Positions 35,108-43,573 of a stretch of DNA of 64,000 nucleotides are shown here, piece by piece. Source of the stretch: Cloacimonetes bacterium UBA6097 (GTDB lineage: Bacteria > Cloacimonadota > Cloacimonadia > Cloacimonadales > Cloacimonadaceae). Within the stretch, counting starts at the first letter, position 1. Every line of letters starts with the position of its first letter. The notes under the pieces are model-generated. The model did not search any database, was not told the origin of the DNA, and was given only the letters and a program-made list of their open reading frames with translations. The DNA is taken from contig DIWV01000010.1 in assembly GCA_002435865.1 (NCBI GenBank), positions 137,699-201,698 of the forward strand. The letters run 5' to 3'. The translations under genes were made by a program, and so were the position numbers.

Positions 35108-36952
35108 TTAAGCTACATGTAATGTAAAGAAGAATGTACTTCCTTTCCCGGGTTCAGATTCAACCCATATTGTTCCGCCATGAGCTCTGACAATTTCTTT
35201 ACTAATAGAAAGACCCAGACCTGTTCCACCTGTATTTAAGGGTGACGCTACCTGAAAGAACTTATCAAAAACTTTATTTTGGAATTCATATGGTATGCCG
35301 ATTCCGTTGTCTGTAACACTGATTTGAGCAAATTCACCTGCCTTAATCGCTTTAATCAGGATTTCACCATTTTTGGGTGTAAACCTTAGGGCGTTACTTA
35401 GCAAGTTTGTGAGTATCCAGGCTATTTTGCTGTAATCTCCATCCACCTGCAGATTTTGTTCTATTTCTGAAGTTATAGTAATTTCTTTGTCCTTAGCCAC
35501 TGCTTTGAAACCATGCAGTGTTTTGGTGATTATACTTTCAACTGAAATGTTTTCAAAATTCAAATCTATCTTTCCAGCCTCAATCTTTGATATATCCAAA
35601 AGATCGCTAATCAGAGATTTAAGCCTTTGTGTGTCTTCAACTGCAATTTGTAATAGTTCTTTTTCAGCATCGTCAAGTTTTTCCTCTGCTGTTTCTTTTA
35701 ATAAAGATATGCTCATATTTATGCTTGTCAGCGGTGTTTTAAGCTCATGAGAAGCTATCATCAGAAATTCGCTTTTGAGTTTATCTATGTTCTTAAGCTG
35801 TGTTATGTCCTGTAACAGAATCATTACACCAATAAGCTCACCCGATTGTAAAAAGACAGGAGTCAGATAAAATTGCAGATATTGTTTAGTGCTTGCCATT
35901 TCATTAATCAGGATGTTTTGTCCTTCAGTGAATACGGGAGAATTACCTTTTTCTGCTGCTGTTTTGATAAAATCAAACAATACTTCATGCCTGACAATTT
36001 CTAATATATGTTTTCCTATGCATGTTTTGGGGTCAGTATTAAAAAATCTGGCTCCGGATAAATTAACAATTGCTATATGATAATCTGTATCCAATAGAAA
36101 GAGACCATCATCCATATTCTGAAGAATAGCTTCATTTATTTGCTTCTCTTTCAAAATACTGCGGATATTCATTTCGTGATATTCACTCAGCTTTTTAGCC
36201 ATGTGGTTAAATTCACTACTCACTACACCAAGTTCATCAGTAGCCTGGTAATCAATTCTAACTGTGTAATCTCCACCTGCTATCTTTTCCAAAGCCCTCA
36301 TCATATTTTTTAATGGTCTTACTATTATGGAAGATAAAGAAAGACTGAAAACAATTGCCAGTATAATGCCCAGTATACCAATCAGGATAAGTGAAAAAGT
36401 TGCTTTTCTGGCTATAAGTTTAGCTGTATTACTTGAATTGAACATTGTGCTTTGATTTACCTGCATGATTTGCGTACAATATTGTCTGACTTTGTTCAAA
36501 TTCGGTCTTATCTTTAGGTGTAACAAATCATCCTTTTCAGGCGCAGTCAAATTATTCTGTTGTAACAAGGATTGTACATTCATCAGATAAAGCCTGTATG
36601 ATTGTTCCAGATTCTTTGCTGCTAATGCTTCACCTTTCTCAGTAAAATTTCCCTTTTCGATTAGCAGCCATTCTTCAAAACGCAGTTGTTCATCCAGCAT
36701 TTTTTCCAGATTAGCAACTCTATTAGCCAGTGAATAATCATATAAAAGCCTGTAGTGTTGTTCAATTGAATCAAGCATATGGTTCATGGCTTCTATACTA
36801 AGATAGTTTTGTTTTAAAATTGCATCACTTGCTTTTCCCAATTTTAGCAGACTTGTTAGCGAAACAGAAAATATAATTAGCAGAATAAGCAGAACCAGAC
36901 CAAATCCCAGCAGGATTTTGCCTCTTAAATTGAATCTGATAAAAGATTTCAT
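35108..36952 (-). CDS. Membrane sensor histidine kinase (HAMP-PAS-HisKA-HATPase)
   Basis: 614 residues. TM1 is at about 13-33 and TM2 at about 185-210, enclosing a 150-residue periplasmic helical sensor. HAMP follows at about 210-262, PAS at about 272-385, and HisKA with the phospho-accepting His402 in MIASHELKTPLTS. The catalytic domain has the N-box NLLSNALRFTP, DNGIGIP and GGTGLGLSISKEIV. All catalytic motifs are intact. It overlaps the upstream single-domain response regulator by 4 nt. The ligand is unknown; linkage to trk suggests ionic or osmotic sensing, as inference. Confidence 0.9.
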   Translation of the reverse strand: MKSFIRFNLRGKILLGFGLVLLILLIIFSVSLTSLLKLGKASDAILKQNYLSIEAMNHMLDSIEQHYRLLYDYSLANRVANLEKMLDEQLRFEEWLLIEKGNFTEKGEALAAKNLEQSYRLYLMNVQSLLQQNNLTAPEKDDLLHLKIRPNLNKVRQYCTQIMQVNQSTMFNSSNTAKLIARKATFSLILIGILGIILAIVFSLSLSSIIVRPLKNMMRALEKIAGGDYTVRIDYQATDELGVVSSEFNHMAKKLSEYHEMNIRSILKEKQINEAILQNMDDGLFLLDTDYHIAIVNLSGARFFNTDPKTCIGKHILEIVRHEVLFDFIKTAAEKGNSPVFTEGQNILINEMASTKQYLQFYLTPVFLQSGELIGVMILLQDITQLKNIDKLKSEFLMIASHELKTPLTSINMSISLLKETAEEKLDDAEKELLQIAVEDTQRLKSLISDLLDISKIEAGKIDLNFENISVESIITKTLHGFKAVAKDKEITITSEIEQNLQVDGDYSKIAWILTNLLSNALRFTPKNGEILIKAIKAGEFAQISVTDNGIGIPYEFQNKVFDKFFQVASPLNTGGTGLGLSISKEIVRAHGGTIWVESEPGKGSTFFFTLHVA

Positions 36953-37308
36953 GAAGTTATAACTTTTTGTACTATCTGCCTTAAATCAGAAGGTGCAAAT
37001 GGTTTTTCCAAAAAATCAGCAGCTCCTTCTTTCATCGCCTCTACTGCTGTTTGGATTGACCCATGAGCACTTATTACAATTACTTTCATGTCAGGATAAA
37101 GCTTCCTGGTAGTTTTCAAAATCTCCATCCCATCAATTCCTGGCAGCTTTAAGTCTAATAAAAGCAAGTTAAATGATTCCCCGGTCAATTTTCTCAATGC
37201 TTCTTCGCCATTGATTGCATCATCGATTGCATAGTCACCTGTTTCCAGGCAACGCCTAACCGTTAAACGGATATTTTTCTCATCATCCAGAACTAATATT
37301 TTGTACAT
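36949..37308 (-). CDS. Single-domain response regulator (CheY-like)
   Basis: 119 residues, only a receiver domain. It has the acidic pair LDDE (7-10), phospho-acceptor Asp52 (LLLLDLKLPGIDG), Ser80 and Lys102 (FLEKPF). It has no output domain. First gene of the run through trkH, and it shares 4 nt with the kinase gene. It could be a phospho-relay intermediate or a competitor for the TPR-bearing regulator. Confidence 0.88.
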   Translation of the reverse strand: MYKILVLDDEKNIRLTVRRCLETGDYAIDDAINGEEALRKLTGESFNLLLLDLKLPGIDGMEILKTTRKLYPDMKVIVISAHGSIQTAVEAMKEGAADFLEKPFAPSDLRQIVQKVITS

Positions 37309-37325
37309 GATTCCTCAATTTAGTC

Positions 37326-37354
37326 CAGTCAATGTAGTCTTATTGCTTTGTCAA
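37326..37354 (-). promoter_or_regulatory. Possible promoter of the two-component/trk operon
   Basis: Minus-strand TTGACA (37349-37354) lies 41 nt before ATG 37308. The element at the 17-bp spacing is TGACTA (37326-37331), a poor -10. The -35 is exact, so the location is plausible but the -10 is uncertain. Confidence 0.35.
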
Positions 37355-37524
37355 GATATTTGCATAACATTGAAGTGGTAGATAAATATGATTATTGATC
37401 ATTTGGAGCTTACCATAATAGAATAACAGATGGATGAATAAAGAATGTTACTGCATGTAGGAGCTGATAGTAAGCTTTAATATAGACTGCAGCATTAGAT
37501 TACTCTTTCATTTCCTTAAAACAA

Positions 37525-37598
37525 ACCGGGTACTTCCCGGGTAGTTCCCGGGTAATTCCCGGGTGAAACCCGGGAACTACCTGAGAATAACCTGAGTA
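37525..37598. repeat. 11-nt-period fold-back array, CCCGGGTAGTT family, copy 1
   Basis: Six consecutive 11-nt units start at 37525, 37536, 37547, 37558, 37569 and 37580, with a partial seventh at 37591. They run ACCGGGTACTT, CCCGGGTAGTT, CCCGGGTAATT, CCCGGGTGAAA, CCCGGGAACTA, CCTGAGAATAA. The last units are the inverse of the first, so the array folds on itself while keeping register. A second copy is at 63758-63839. Confidence 0.88.
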
Positions 37599-37917
37599 CA
37601 GCCCATGTCTTTAATAAGAGAGATTTAAGAAAGAAAGATGACTTTAGTCAATGCTCGTTAGTAAATAAGTGGCGCCTTTATGTTAAAGGGGTTTTGAAAA
37701 ATTGAGTAAGATAAATTGAGGAAAGCACCCTTTTGCAAAAAGGGGCTACTCACTATTCTCTCTGTGTCTCTGGGGAAATAAACGGACAGGCACAAGACCT
37801 GTCCCTACGTGCATAAAATCAGCATGGATCCCTGCCTGCGCAGGTACGACGGGAAAGCGTTGTTTTTATCTCATTGTAATAAAAATATGGATGATACGAA
37901 ACATAATAAGTTATTTG
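37599..37917. other. Rest of the noncoding gap between ugd and the two-component operon
   Basis: The gap 37309-37917 holds no gene. Besides the promoter and the 11-nt array it contains hairpins CCTTTA/TAAAGG (37675-37689) and CCCTTTTGCAAAAAGGG (37728-37744), the dispersed repeat at 37784-37809, and a fragment CCTGCCTGCGCAGG at about 37832-37845 related to the palindromes at 3136 and 3213. No clear ugd terminator is visible. Confidence 0.55.
37784..37809 (-). repeat. 26-nt dispersed repeat, copy 1 (CGTAGGGACAGGTCTTGTGC.. type)
   Basis: On the minus strand it reads CGTAGGGACAGG TCTTGTG CCTGTCC, a hairpin of GGACAGG with CCTGTCC. A copy with one changed base is at 46466-46491 on the plus strand. 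Confidence 0.8.
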
Positions 37918-39240
37918 TTACTTTCTTCCTATGCAGTAATATGTGAATCCCAGTTGTTTCAGATGTTCGGGATCATATTGGTTTCTTCCGTCAAAGATTA
38001 CAGGAGTTTTAAGCAGGGATTTGATTTTATCAAAGTCCGGATGGCGGAACTGATGCCACTCGGTAATCAATAACATTGCATCTGCCTGCTTAAGTGAATC
38101 GTATTGATTTGATGAATAACTAAGTCCTTCCATTTCTCCGAAACGGTGTTTTGCTTCGTTCATGGCAACCGGGTCAAAAGCGATTATCTTAGCTCCTGCT
38201 TTGATTAAACCGTTGATTATTACTATAGACGGGGCTTCACGCATATCATCTGTCTGGGGTTTAAAAGCCAGTCCCCAGACTGCAAAGGTTTTACCCTTTA
38301 AATCTTCTCCAAAATGTACTTTAACTTTATCAATCAATACATGTTTCTGGGCTTCATTTCTGTCTTCTACTGCAGACATAACCCTGGGCTGGATTCCGGC
38401 TTGCTTAGCCATGTGAATAAGAGCTTTTACATCTTTGGGAAAGCAGCTTCCGCCATAGCCAACTCCGGGATATATGAATTTATAGCCGATTCTGCTGTCT
38501 GAACCTATGCCATTGCGCACTTCTTCCACATCTGCGCCAAGCTCTTCACAGATAATTGCTACTTCGTTCATAAAAGAGATTTTGGTAGCAAGCATAGCAT
38601 TGGCAGCGTATTTTGTCATTTCTGCAGAACGGACAGACATCACAAGAACCCTGTCTCTGTTCATGTTAAACGGAGCATACAATTCCCGCATTACTTCACC
38701 TACGCTGTCATGTTCAACCCCTACTACAACTCTGTCAGGTTTCATAAAATCATCAATGGCAGCGCCTTCCTTGAGGAATTCAGGATTAGAAACTACATCA
38801 AACGTAAGACTGCTTTTTCTTGTATGCAGGATTTCCTGCATTGCCTTACGGACTAAATCAGCAGTACCGACAGGAACAGTGGATTTATCCACTACAATTT
38901 TATATTCATTCATGTGCGTGGCTATGTCTTTGGCAACAGCCAGCACATATTTGAGGTCAGCACTTCCATCCTCATCAGGAGGTGTTCCCACTGCAATAAA
39001 GAGTATCTGTGATTGTTCAACTGCATTTTTTATATCAGTGGTAAATGTAAGTCTGCCTTCTGTTGAATTGCGCTTAACCATGTCTTCAAGACCCGGTTCG
39101 TAAATTGGTATATGACCATCTAAAAGCATTTGAACTTTCTTTTTATTATTGTCTACGCAGATTACATCATTCCCCATCTCTGCAAAACATGTGCCTGTTA
39201 CCAAACCTACGTAACCTGAACCAACAACTGCAAGCTTCAT
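37918..39240 (-). CDS. ugd: UDP-glucose 6-dehydrogenase
   Basis: 440 residues. It oxidises UDP-glucose to UDP-glucuronate with two NAD+. The Rossmann motif is VVGSGYVGLVTGTCFAE at the start, and the catalytic Cys lies in YPGVGYGGSCFPKDVKAL (about residue 260). The C-terminal UDP-binding domain carries VWGLAFKPQTDDMREAPS. GAGG lies a few bases upstream of ATG 39240. It is the last gene of the nucleotide-sugar run; its product would supply acidic sugars for capsule or exopolysaccharide. Confidence 0.93.
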   Translation of the reverse strand: MKLAVVGSGYVGLVTGTCFAEMGNDVICVDNNKKKVQMLLDGHIPIYEPGLEDMVKRNSTEGRLTFTTDIKNAVEQSQILFIAVGTPPDEDGSADLKYVLAVAKDIATHMNEYKIVVDKSTVPVGTADLVRKAMQEILHTRKSSLTFDVVSNPEFLKEGAAIDDFMKPDRVVVGVEHDSVGEVMRELYAPFNMNRDRVLVMSVRSAEMTKYAANAMLATKISFMNEVAIICEELGADVEEVRNGIGSDSRIGYKFIYPGVGYGGSCFPKDVKALIHMAKQAGIQPRVMSAVEDRNEAQKHVLIDKVKVHFGEDLKGKTFAVWGLAFKPQTDDMREAPSIVIINGLIKAGAKIIAFDPVAMNEAKHRFGEMEGLSYSSNQYDSLKQADAMLLITEWHQFRHPDFDKIKSLLKTPVIFDGRNQYDPEHLKQLGFTYYCIGRK

Positions 39241-39248
39241 ATTAACCT

Positions 39249-40181
39249 CTATTTTTTAGTTCTGAAATATTCTATTGTCTCTGCTATACCTTTTTCAAGA
39301 GTATATTGCGGCTGCCAATGTAAAACAGTATTTGCCTTCTTACAATTTAGCAAACTACGATGCAAATCACCTGCCCTGGCGGGTGCAATCTTTGGTTTAA
39401 TGTCAGATTGCAGCTGGCTTGCTATTTCTCTGTAGAGAGCTCCTGTGGTTGTTTCTATGCCTGTTCCTATATTAAACGCTTCTCCGCTTCCTGTGTCAAG
39501 GACTTTTACGTTCGCGGCAACAACATCCTGAATATATATATAATCTCTAATCATTCCTTCCGGTTCATTTGGATAAGCATAAAAAAAAGGTTGTTGTTTT
39601 GCCAGCAGCTTCTCAATAAATATGGATACAACTCCGGCTTCTCCATGTGAAATCTGCCGTGGACCATACACATTGGCATAACGCAAAACAGTATAGTCCA
39701 ATCCAAACTGGTGTTTGAAATAATACAGGTAATCTTCTGAGACTTTCTTGTTTATAGCATAAGGCGATAAAGGTTTAAGAGGACAATTCTCAGAAGAAGG
39801 ATACTCTTCTGCTTCTCCGTAGATAGCTCCACCTGAAGAGCTAAAAATTACTTTCTTAACATTGTGCTTAACACAATTATTCAGGACATTGATTAGTCCC
39901 TTAACATTGACTTCTGCATCCAACAAAGGTTCTTTTACCGATAGAGGCACACTGATTTGTGCTGCATGATGATTAACAATATCCGGTTTTTCTGAAGCAA
40001 AAATCTTATCCAATTCGATTGAACAAATATCAAGATTGTAGAAAGTAGCCATTGGATTAACATTAGACATGTATCCGGAGGACAGATTATCGACGATAAT
40101 AACTTCATGCCCGATTTTTAAATATGCATCAGCAATACTTGAAGCAATAAAACCGGCTGCACCTGTAATCAGTATTTTCAC
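39249..40181 (-). CDS. NAD-dependent UDP-sugar epimerase (GalE-like extended SDR)
   Basis: 310 residues with a GTG start at 40181 preceded by AAGGAT. The N-terminus MKILITGAAGFIASSIA has G-x-x-G-x-x-A, and the catalytic Y-x-x-x-K is in SPYAINKKVSEDY with the upstream Ser in IFSSSGGAIYG. The YGPRQ..GVVSIF segment and C-terminal ATTTGALYRE pattern match UDP-glucose/UDP-GlcNAc 4-epimerases. Its place between ugd and a NusG paralogue suggests UDP-glucuronate or UDP-glucose/galactose as substrate; this cannot be settled here. Confidence 0.85.
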   Translation of the reverse strand: MKILITGAAGFIASSIADAYLKIGHEVIIVDNLSSGYMSNVNPMATFYNLDICSIELDKIFASEKPDIVNHHAAQISVPLSVKEPLLDAEVNVKGLINVLNNCVKHNVKKVIFSSSGGAIYGEAEEYPSSENCPLKPLSPYAINKKVSEDYLYYFKHQFGLDYTVLRYANVYGPRQISHGEAGVVSIFIEKLLAKQQPFFYAYPNEPEGMIRDYIYIQDVVAANVKVLDTGSGEAFNIGTGIETTTGALYREIASQLQSDIKPKIAPARAGDLHRSLLNCKKANTVLHWQPQYTLEKGIAETIEYFRTKK

Positions 40182-40217
40182 ATTTATCCTTTGCTGTTAC
40201 CTGATTTCACTTTTTTA

Positions 40218-40781
40218 TTACCTGTAGCGATATTCATTTATGACCTTAACATCCGCAGGATTTGCTTTCATAGTAATTGCCTGGCGTAAGATATGCACCT
40301 GCAAAGTTACTTCATCGAGTTTGGTCTGACTCGTTACAATACCTCTGGTACCTTTCATCGGACCATCAATAAGCTCTACCTGCCAACCCTTTTCCAGCCA
40401 AAGTCCCTTTGCCAAATCAGCTTTACCTTTTCTTCCTAAAAATACGTTTTGTAAATCACTGAGGAGTTCTTCTTCACTTGGAACTTTTAGAAAGTTTACA
40501 ACTTTTCCGGTAATCAGGATGTTGTTTTTATCAGAAGGATTGAATCTGGCAAAAACATAACCGGGAAACATTGGTTTTGTAAATGCAACTTTTCTGTATT
40601 TATACACCCTGATGCTATCCAGCATCGGCAGATAATAATATATTGACGAACGTTTGAGATATTCGGCAAGTTTCTTTTCACATTGAGGTTTGGTATGTAT
40701 TACCTGCCATTTTTGTGAGTCATTATCAGATGTCAATTCTCCAAATAACTCATCAACAGTAACCGGTTTATGTGTTGCCAA
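40218..40781 (-). CDS. NusG-family specialised antitermination factor (RfaH/UpxY-like)
   Basis: 187 residues with a TTG start at 40781 and GGAG 5 nt before it. After a 22-residue leader, the NGN domain begins KWQVIHTKPQCEKKLAEYL and contains the hallmark KPMFPGYVFARF. The KOW motif is GWQVELIDGPMKGTRGIV near the C-terminus. It is encoded inside a nucleotide-sugar gene run, not with secE/rplK, so it is probably a paralogue that promotes read-through of long polysaccharide operons. It could in principle be the only NusG; the genome would show. Confidence 0.85.
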   Translation of the reverse strand: MATHKPVTVDELFGELTSDNDSQKWQVIHTKPQCEKKLAEYLKRSSIYYYLPMLDSIRVYKYRKVAFTKPMFPGYVFARFNPSDKNNILITGKVVNFLKVPSEEELLSDLQNVFLGRKGKADLAKGLWLEKGWQVELIDGPMKGTRGIVTSQTKLDEVTLQVHILRQAITMKANPADVKVINEYRYR

Positions 40782-40798
40782 ACTATCTCCGGCAATAT

Positions 40799-42097
40799 TT
40801 ATAATACTTCTATGTTTGCTGCCCTGATATGTTTGCAGGCATTACGGGTATCGAGAATTGCAACACCACTTTGCGCTAATGCACTATAATCAACGTTAGA
40901 ATGATCAGTAATAATGATAACAAGGTCATACTTTTTAGGGTCCCCAAGAGGAACCGTTTTGTATTTTTTGTCGTTCTTTTCATTGTGAAATTCTTCTACA
41001 TATGGATCATGCAAATCAAACTCAGCATTATACTTCTCCAGCTCTATAATAACACCCTCGCAAGGAGACTCGCGCATATCCCTGATATCTTTTTTATAAG
41101 CGGCACCAATTAAAAGAAGCTTTGCTTTAGATATGGAGATACCCTTTTTGTTTAATATTTTATTTGCTCTTATCACAACATATTCAGGCATAGCAATGTT
41201 TATTTCCCCTGCAAGTTCAATCAGACGGGTATGAAAATCAAATTCACGCGCTTTCCAGGTTAAATAGAATGGGTCAATAGGAATACAGTGTCCGCCCACA
41301 CCAGGTCCGGGATAAAATGCCATAAAACCGTAAGGTTTTGTCTTCGCAGCATCAATTACTTCCCAAATACTTACTCCCATTCTTTCACAGAGAACAGTCA
41401 TTTCATTAGCCAGAGCTATATTAATATTACGGAAAGTGTTTTCATATATTTTTTCCATTTCAGCAACTTCAGGGGAGGATACACAATGTACAGGTGCATC
41501 AAGTATACTTTCATAGAAAACCTTGGCAGCTTCATTGCAGGCAGGTGATATACCTCCTACTACTTTGGGTGTATTATTGGTTTTATATTGCTCATTGCCG
41601 GGATCCACACGTTCAGGTGAGAAAGCTACATAAACATCTTTACCTACAACTAAGTTTTGCTTTTTTAATTCAGGAACTATAATCTCTCTTGTGGTGCCCG
41701 GATATGTAGTGCTTTCCAGAACTACAAGCGTTTCATTTTGAAGATAGGGTGTCATTGCCAGAGTTACTTTATCAATATAAGTAGTGTTTGGCTGATGATA
41801 TTTATCAAGTGGAGTCGGCACAGCTATCATTACAACATTCACTTCCTTGATTCTGCTGTAGTCTGCAGTTGCAGATAGTAATCCATCCTTAACAACTTTT
41901 GCTAACTCAGCATCATCAACATCACCTATGTAATTCTGTCCGGCATTTACATGTTCAATAGCATAATCACTTACTTCAAAACCCAGGACTTTATACCCTT
42001 TTCTGGCTACTGTTACCGCCATAGGCAGTCCAACATAACCTAAGCCAACTACTCCGATTACAGCAGTTTTATCTTGCAATTTTGCAATCAGGCTCAT
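40799..42097 (-). CDS. Nucleotide-sugar dehydrogenase (UDP-GlcNAc/ManNAc 6-dehydrogenase, WbpA/WecC-like)
   Basis: 432 residues, with GGAGG shortly before ATG 42097. The N-terminal Rossmann motif is GVVGLGYVGLPMAVTVARKG, and the catalytic Cys lies in FYPGPGVGGHCIPIDPFYL, a form typical of WbpA/TviB-type UDP-HexNAc dehydrogenases rather than Ugd. The conserved GAAYKKDIRDMRESPC follows. It would make UDP-GlcNAcA or UDP-ManNAcA for surface polysaccharide. It sits 17 nt upstream of the NusG paralogue gene and 21 nt downstream of ahcY. Confidence 0.88.
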   Translation of the reverse strand: MSLIAKLQDKTAVIGVVGLGYVGLPMAVTVARKGYKVLGFEVSDYAIEHVNAGQNYIGDVDDAELAKVVKDGLLSATADYSRIKEVNVVMIAVPTPLDKYHQPNTTYIDKVTLAMTPYLQNETLVVLESTTYPGTTREIIVPELKKQNLVVGKDVYVAFSPERVDPGNEQYKTNNTPKVVGGISPACNEAAKVFYESILDAPVHCVSSPEVAEMEKIYENTFRNINIALANEMTVLCERMGVSIWEVIDAAKTKPYGFMAFYPGPGVGGHCIPIDPFYLTWKAREFDFHTRLIELAGEINIAMPEYVVIRANKILNKKGISISKAKLLLIGAAYKKDIRDMRESPCEGVIIELEKYNAEFDLHDPYVEEFHNEKNDKKYKTVPLGDPKKYDLVIIITDHSNVDYSALAQSGVAILDTRNACKHIRAANIEVL

Positions 42098-42118
42098 TTA
42101 ACCTCCACTTTATAAATG

Positions 42119-43525
42119 TTAATATCTGTAATTTTCAGGTTTATATGGTCCCTCGACCGGGATAGTACTATACTCTGATTGGTGTTTTGTTAACTTTGTA
42201 AGTTTAACACCAAGTTTTCCAAGGTGCAGTCGTGCAACTTCTTCATCAAGATATTTTGGCAAGATAAATACTTTGTTTTCATGCTTATTATTCCATAGTT
42301 GAAGCTGCGCTAAAACCTGGTTTGTAAACGAACAACTCATTACAAAGGATGGATGTCCGGTAGCATTTCCAAGATTAACAAGTCTGCCTTCAGACAATAA
42401 GATAATTGAATGTCCGTCAGCAAAGAATATCTGGTCGACCTGAGGTTTGACATTCATCTTTCTGATTCCGGGCAAAGCATATAGAGCATCAACCTGGATT
42501 TCATTATCAAAGTGACCAATGTTACATACTATAGTCTGGTCTTTCATCTTTTGCATATGCTCAACGGTGATAACATCACAGTTTCCTGTAGCTGTTACAA
42601 ATACATCAGCTTCTTCTAATGCATTTTCTACGGTGGAAACTTCAAAACCTTCCATGGAAGCCTGCAATGCACATATCGGATCAATTTCAGTAACAATAAC
42701 CCTGGCACCAAATCCACGCATGGATTGAGCACAACCTTTACCGACATCTCCATAACCGCAAACAACTACAACCTTACCGGCTACCATCGTATCAGTCCCA
42801 CGTTTGATACCATCCGCAAGGGATTCCCTGCAGCCATAAAGATTATCAAACTTGGATTTTGTAACAGAGTCGTTAACATTAATAGCAGGAAAAAGCAGAG
42901 TGCCTGCTTCCATCATCTGGTATAAACGATGTACACCTGTTGTGGTTTCCTCGCTCACACCTTTGATTTTAGCAGCCATCTTATGCCATTTCTGAGCATC
43001 TTTCTGAAGCTCTGTAATCAAAAGTTTATGTACAATTGCAAGTTCTTTATTAGCGGTTGTTACTTGAGGTAATATACCTGTATTCTGATATTCTTCTTCA
43101 AGGCGATAACCTTCATGAACAAGAAGAGTTGCATCTCCCCCATCATCAACAATAAGGTCCGGTCCGTCACTATTTTCCCAGCTTAACGCCTGCAAAGTAC
43201 ACCACCAGTATTCTTCCAGAGTTTCACCTTTCCAGGCAAAAACAGGCACACCTGATGCTGCAATTGCTGCTGCTGCATGGTCTTGTGTGGAATAGATGTT
43301 ACAGCTTGCCCAGCGTACTTTAGCGCCGAGTTCAACTAAGGTTTCAATCAAAACTGCGGTTTGGATTGTCATATGCAGAGAACCTGTAATGTGTGCTCCT
43401 GCAAAAGGTTTATCCTTGCTGTATTTAGCTCTTAGTGCTAATAACCCCGGCATTTCTTTTTCAGAAATAGTTATTTCTTTACGGCCGTAATCAGCTAAGC
43501 TTATATCCGCAACTTTGTAATCCAT
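42119..43525 (-). CDS. ahcY: Adenosylhomocysteinase
   Basis: 468 residues. It hydrolyses S-adenosylhomocysteine to adenosine and homocysteine in the methyl cycle. Conserved segments are AGAHITGSLHMTIQTAVLIE, WASCNIYSTQDHAAAAIA, and the NAD-binding VVVCGYGDVGKGCAQSMRG; the C-terminus is GPYKPENYRY. The length, with the extra 40-residue segment in the middle, is that of the bacterial/plant form rather than the 432-residue animal one. It lies 48 nt downstream of pnp, with AGAGG before its start. Confidence 0.95.
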   Translation of the reverse strand: MDYKVADISLADYGRKEITISEKEMPGLLALRAKYSKDKPFAGAHITGSLHMTIQTAVLIETLVELGAKVRWASCNIYSTQDHAAAAIAASGVPVFAWKGETLEEYWWCTLQALSWENSDGPDLIVDDGGDATLLVHEGYRLEEEYQNTGILPQVTTANKELAIVHKLLITELQKDAQKWHKMAAKIKGVSEETTTGVHRLYQMMEAGTLLFPAINVNDSVTKSKFDNLYGCRESLADGIKRGTDTMVAGKVVVVCGYGDVGKGCAQSMRGFGARVIVTEIDPICALQASMEGFEVSTVENALEEADVFVTATGNCDVITVEHMQKMKDQTIVCNIGHFDNEIQVDALYALPGIRKMNVKPQVDQIFFADGHSIILLSEGRLVNLGNATGHPSFVMSCSFTNQVLAQLQLWNNKHENKVFILPKYLDEEVARLHLGKLGVKLTKLTKHQSEYSTIPVEGPYKPENYRY

Positions 43526-43573
43526 AAATACCTCTTGTAATAGATAGTTCTGCTATCAGCAGATTTTTATTTA

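Noticed and set aside
37525..37598. Tandem 11-nt units considered as a CRISPR array
   Set aside because: Units are too short, spacers are only 5 nt and conserved, the array folds on itself, and there are no cas genes.
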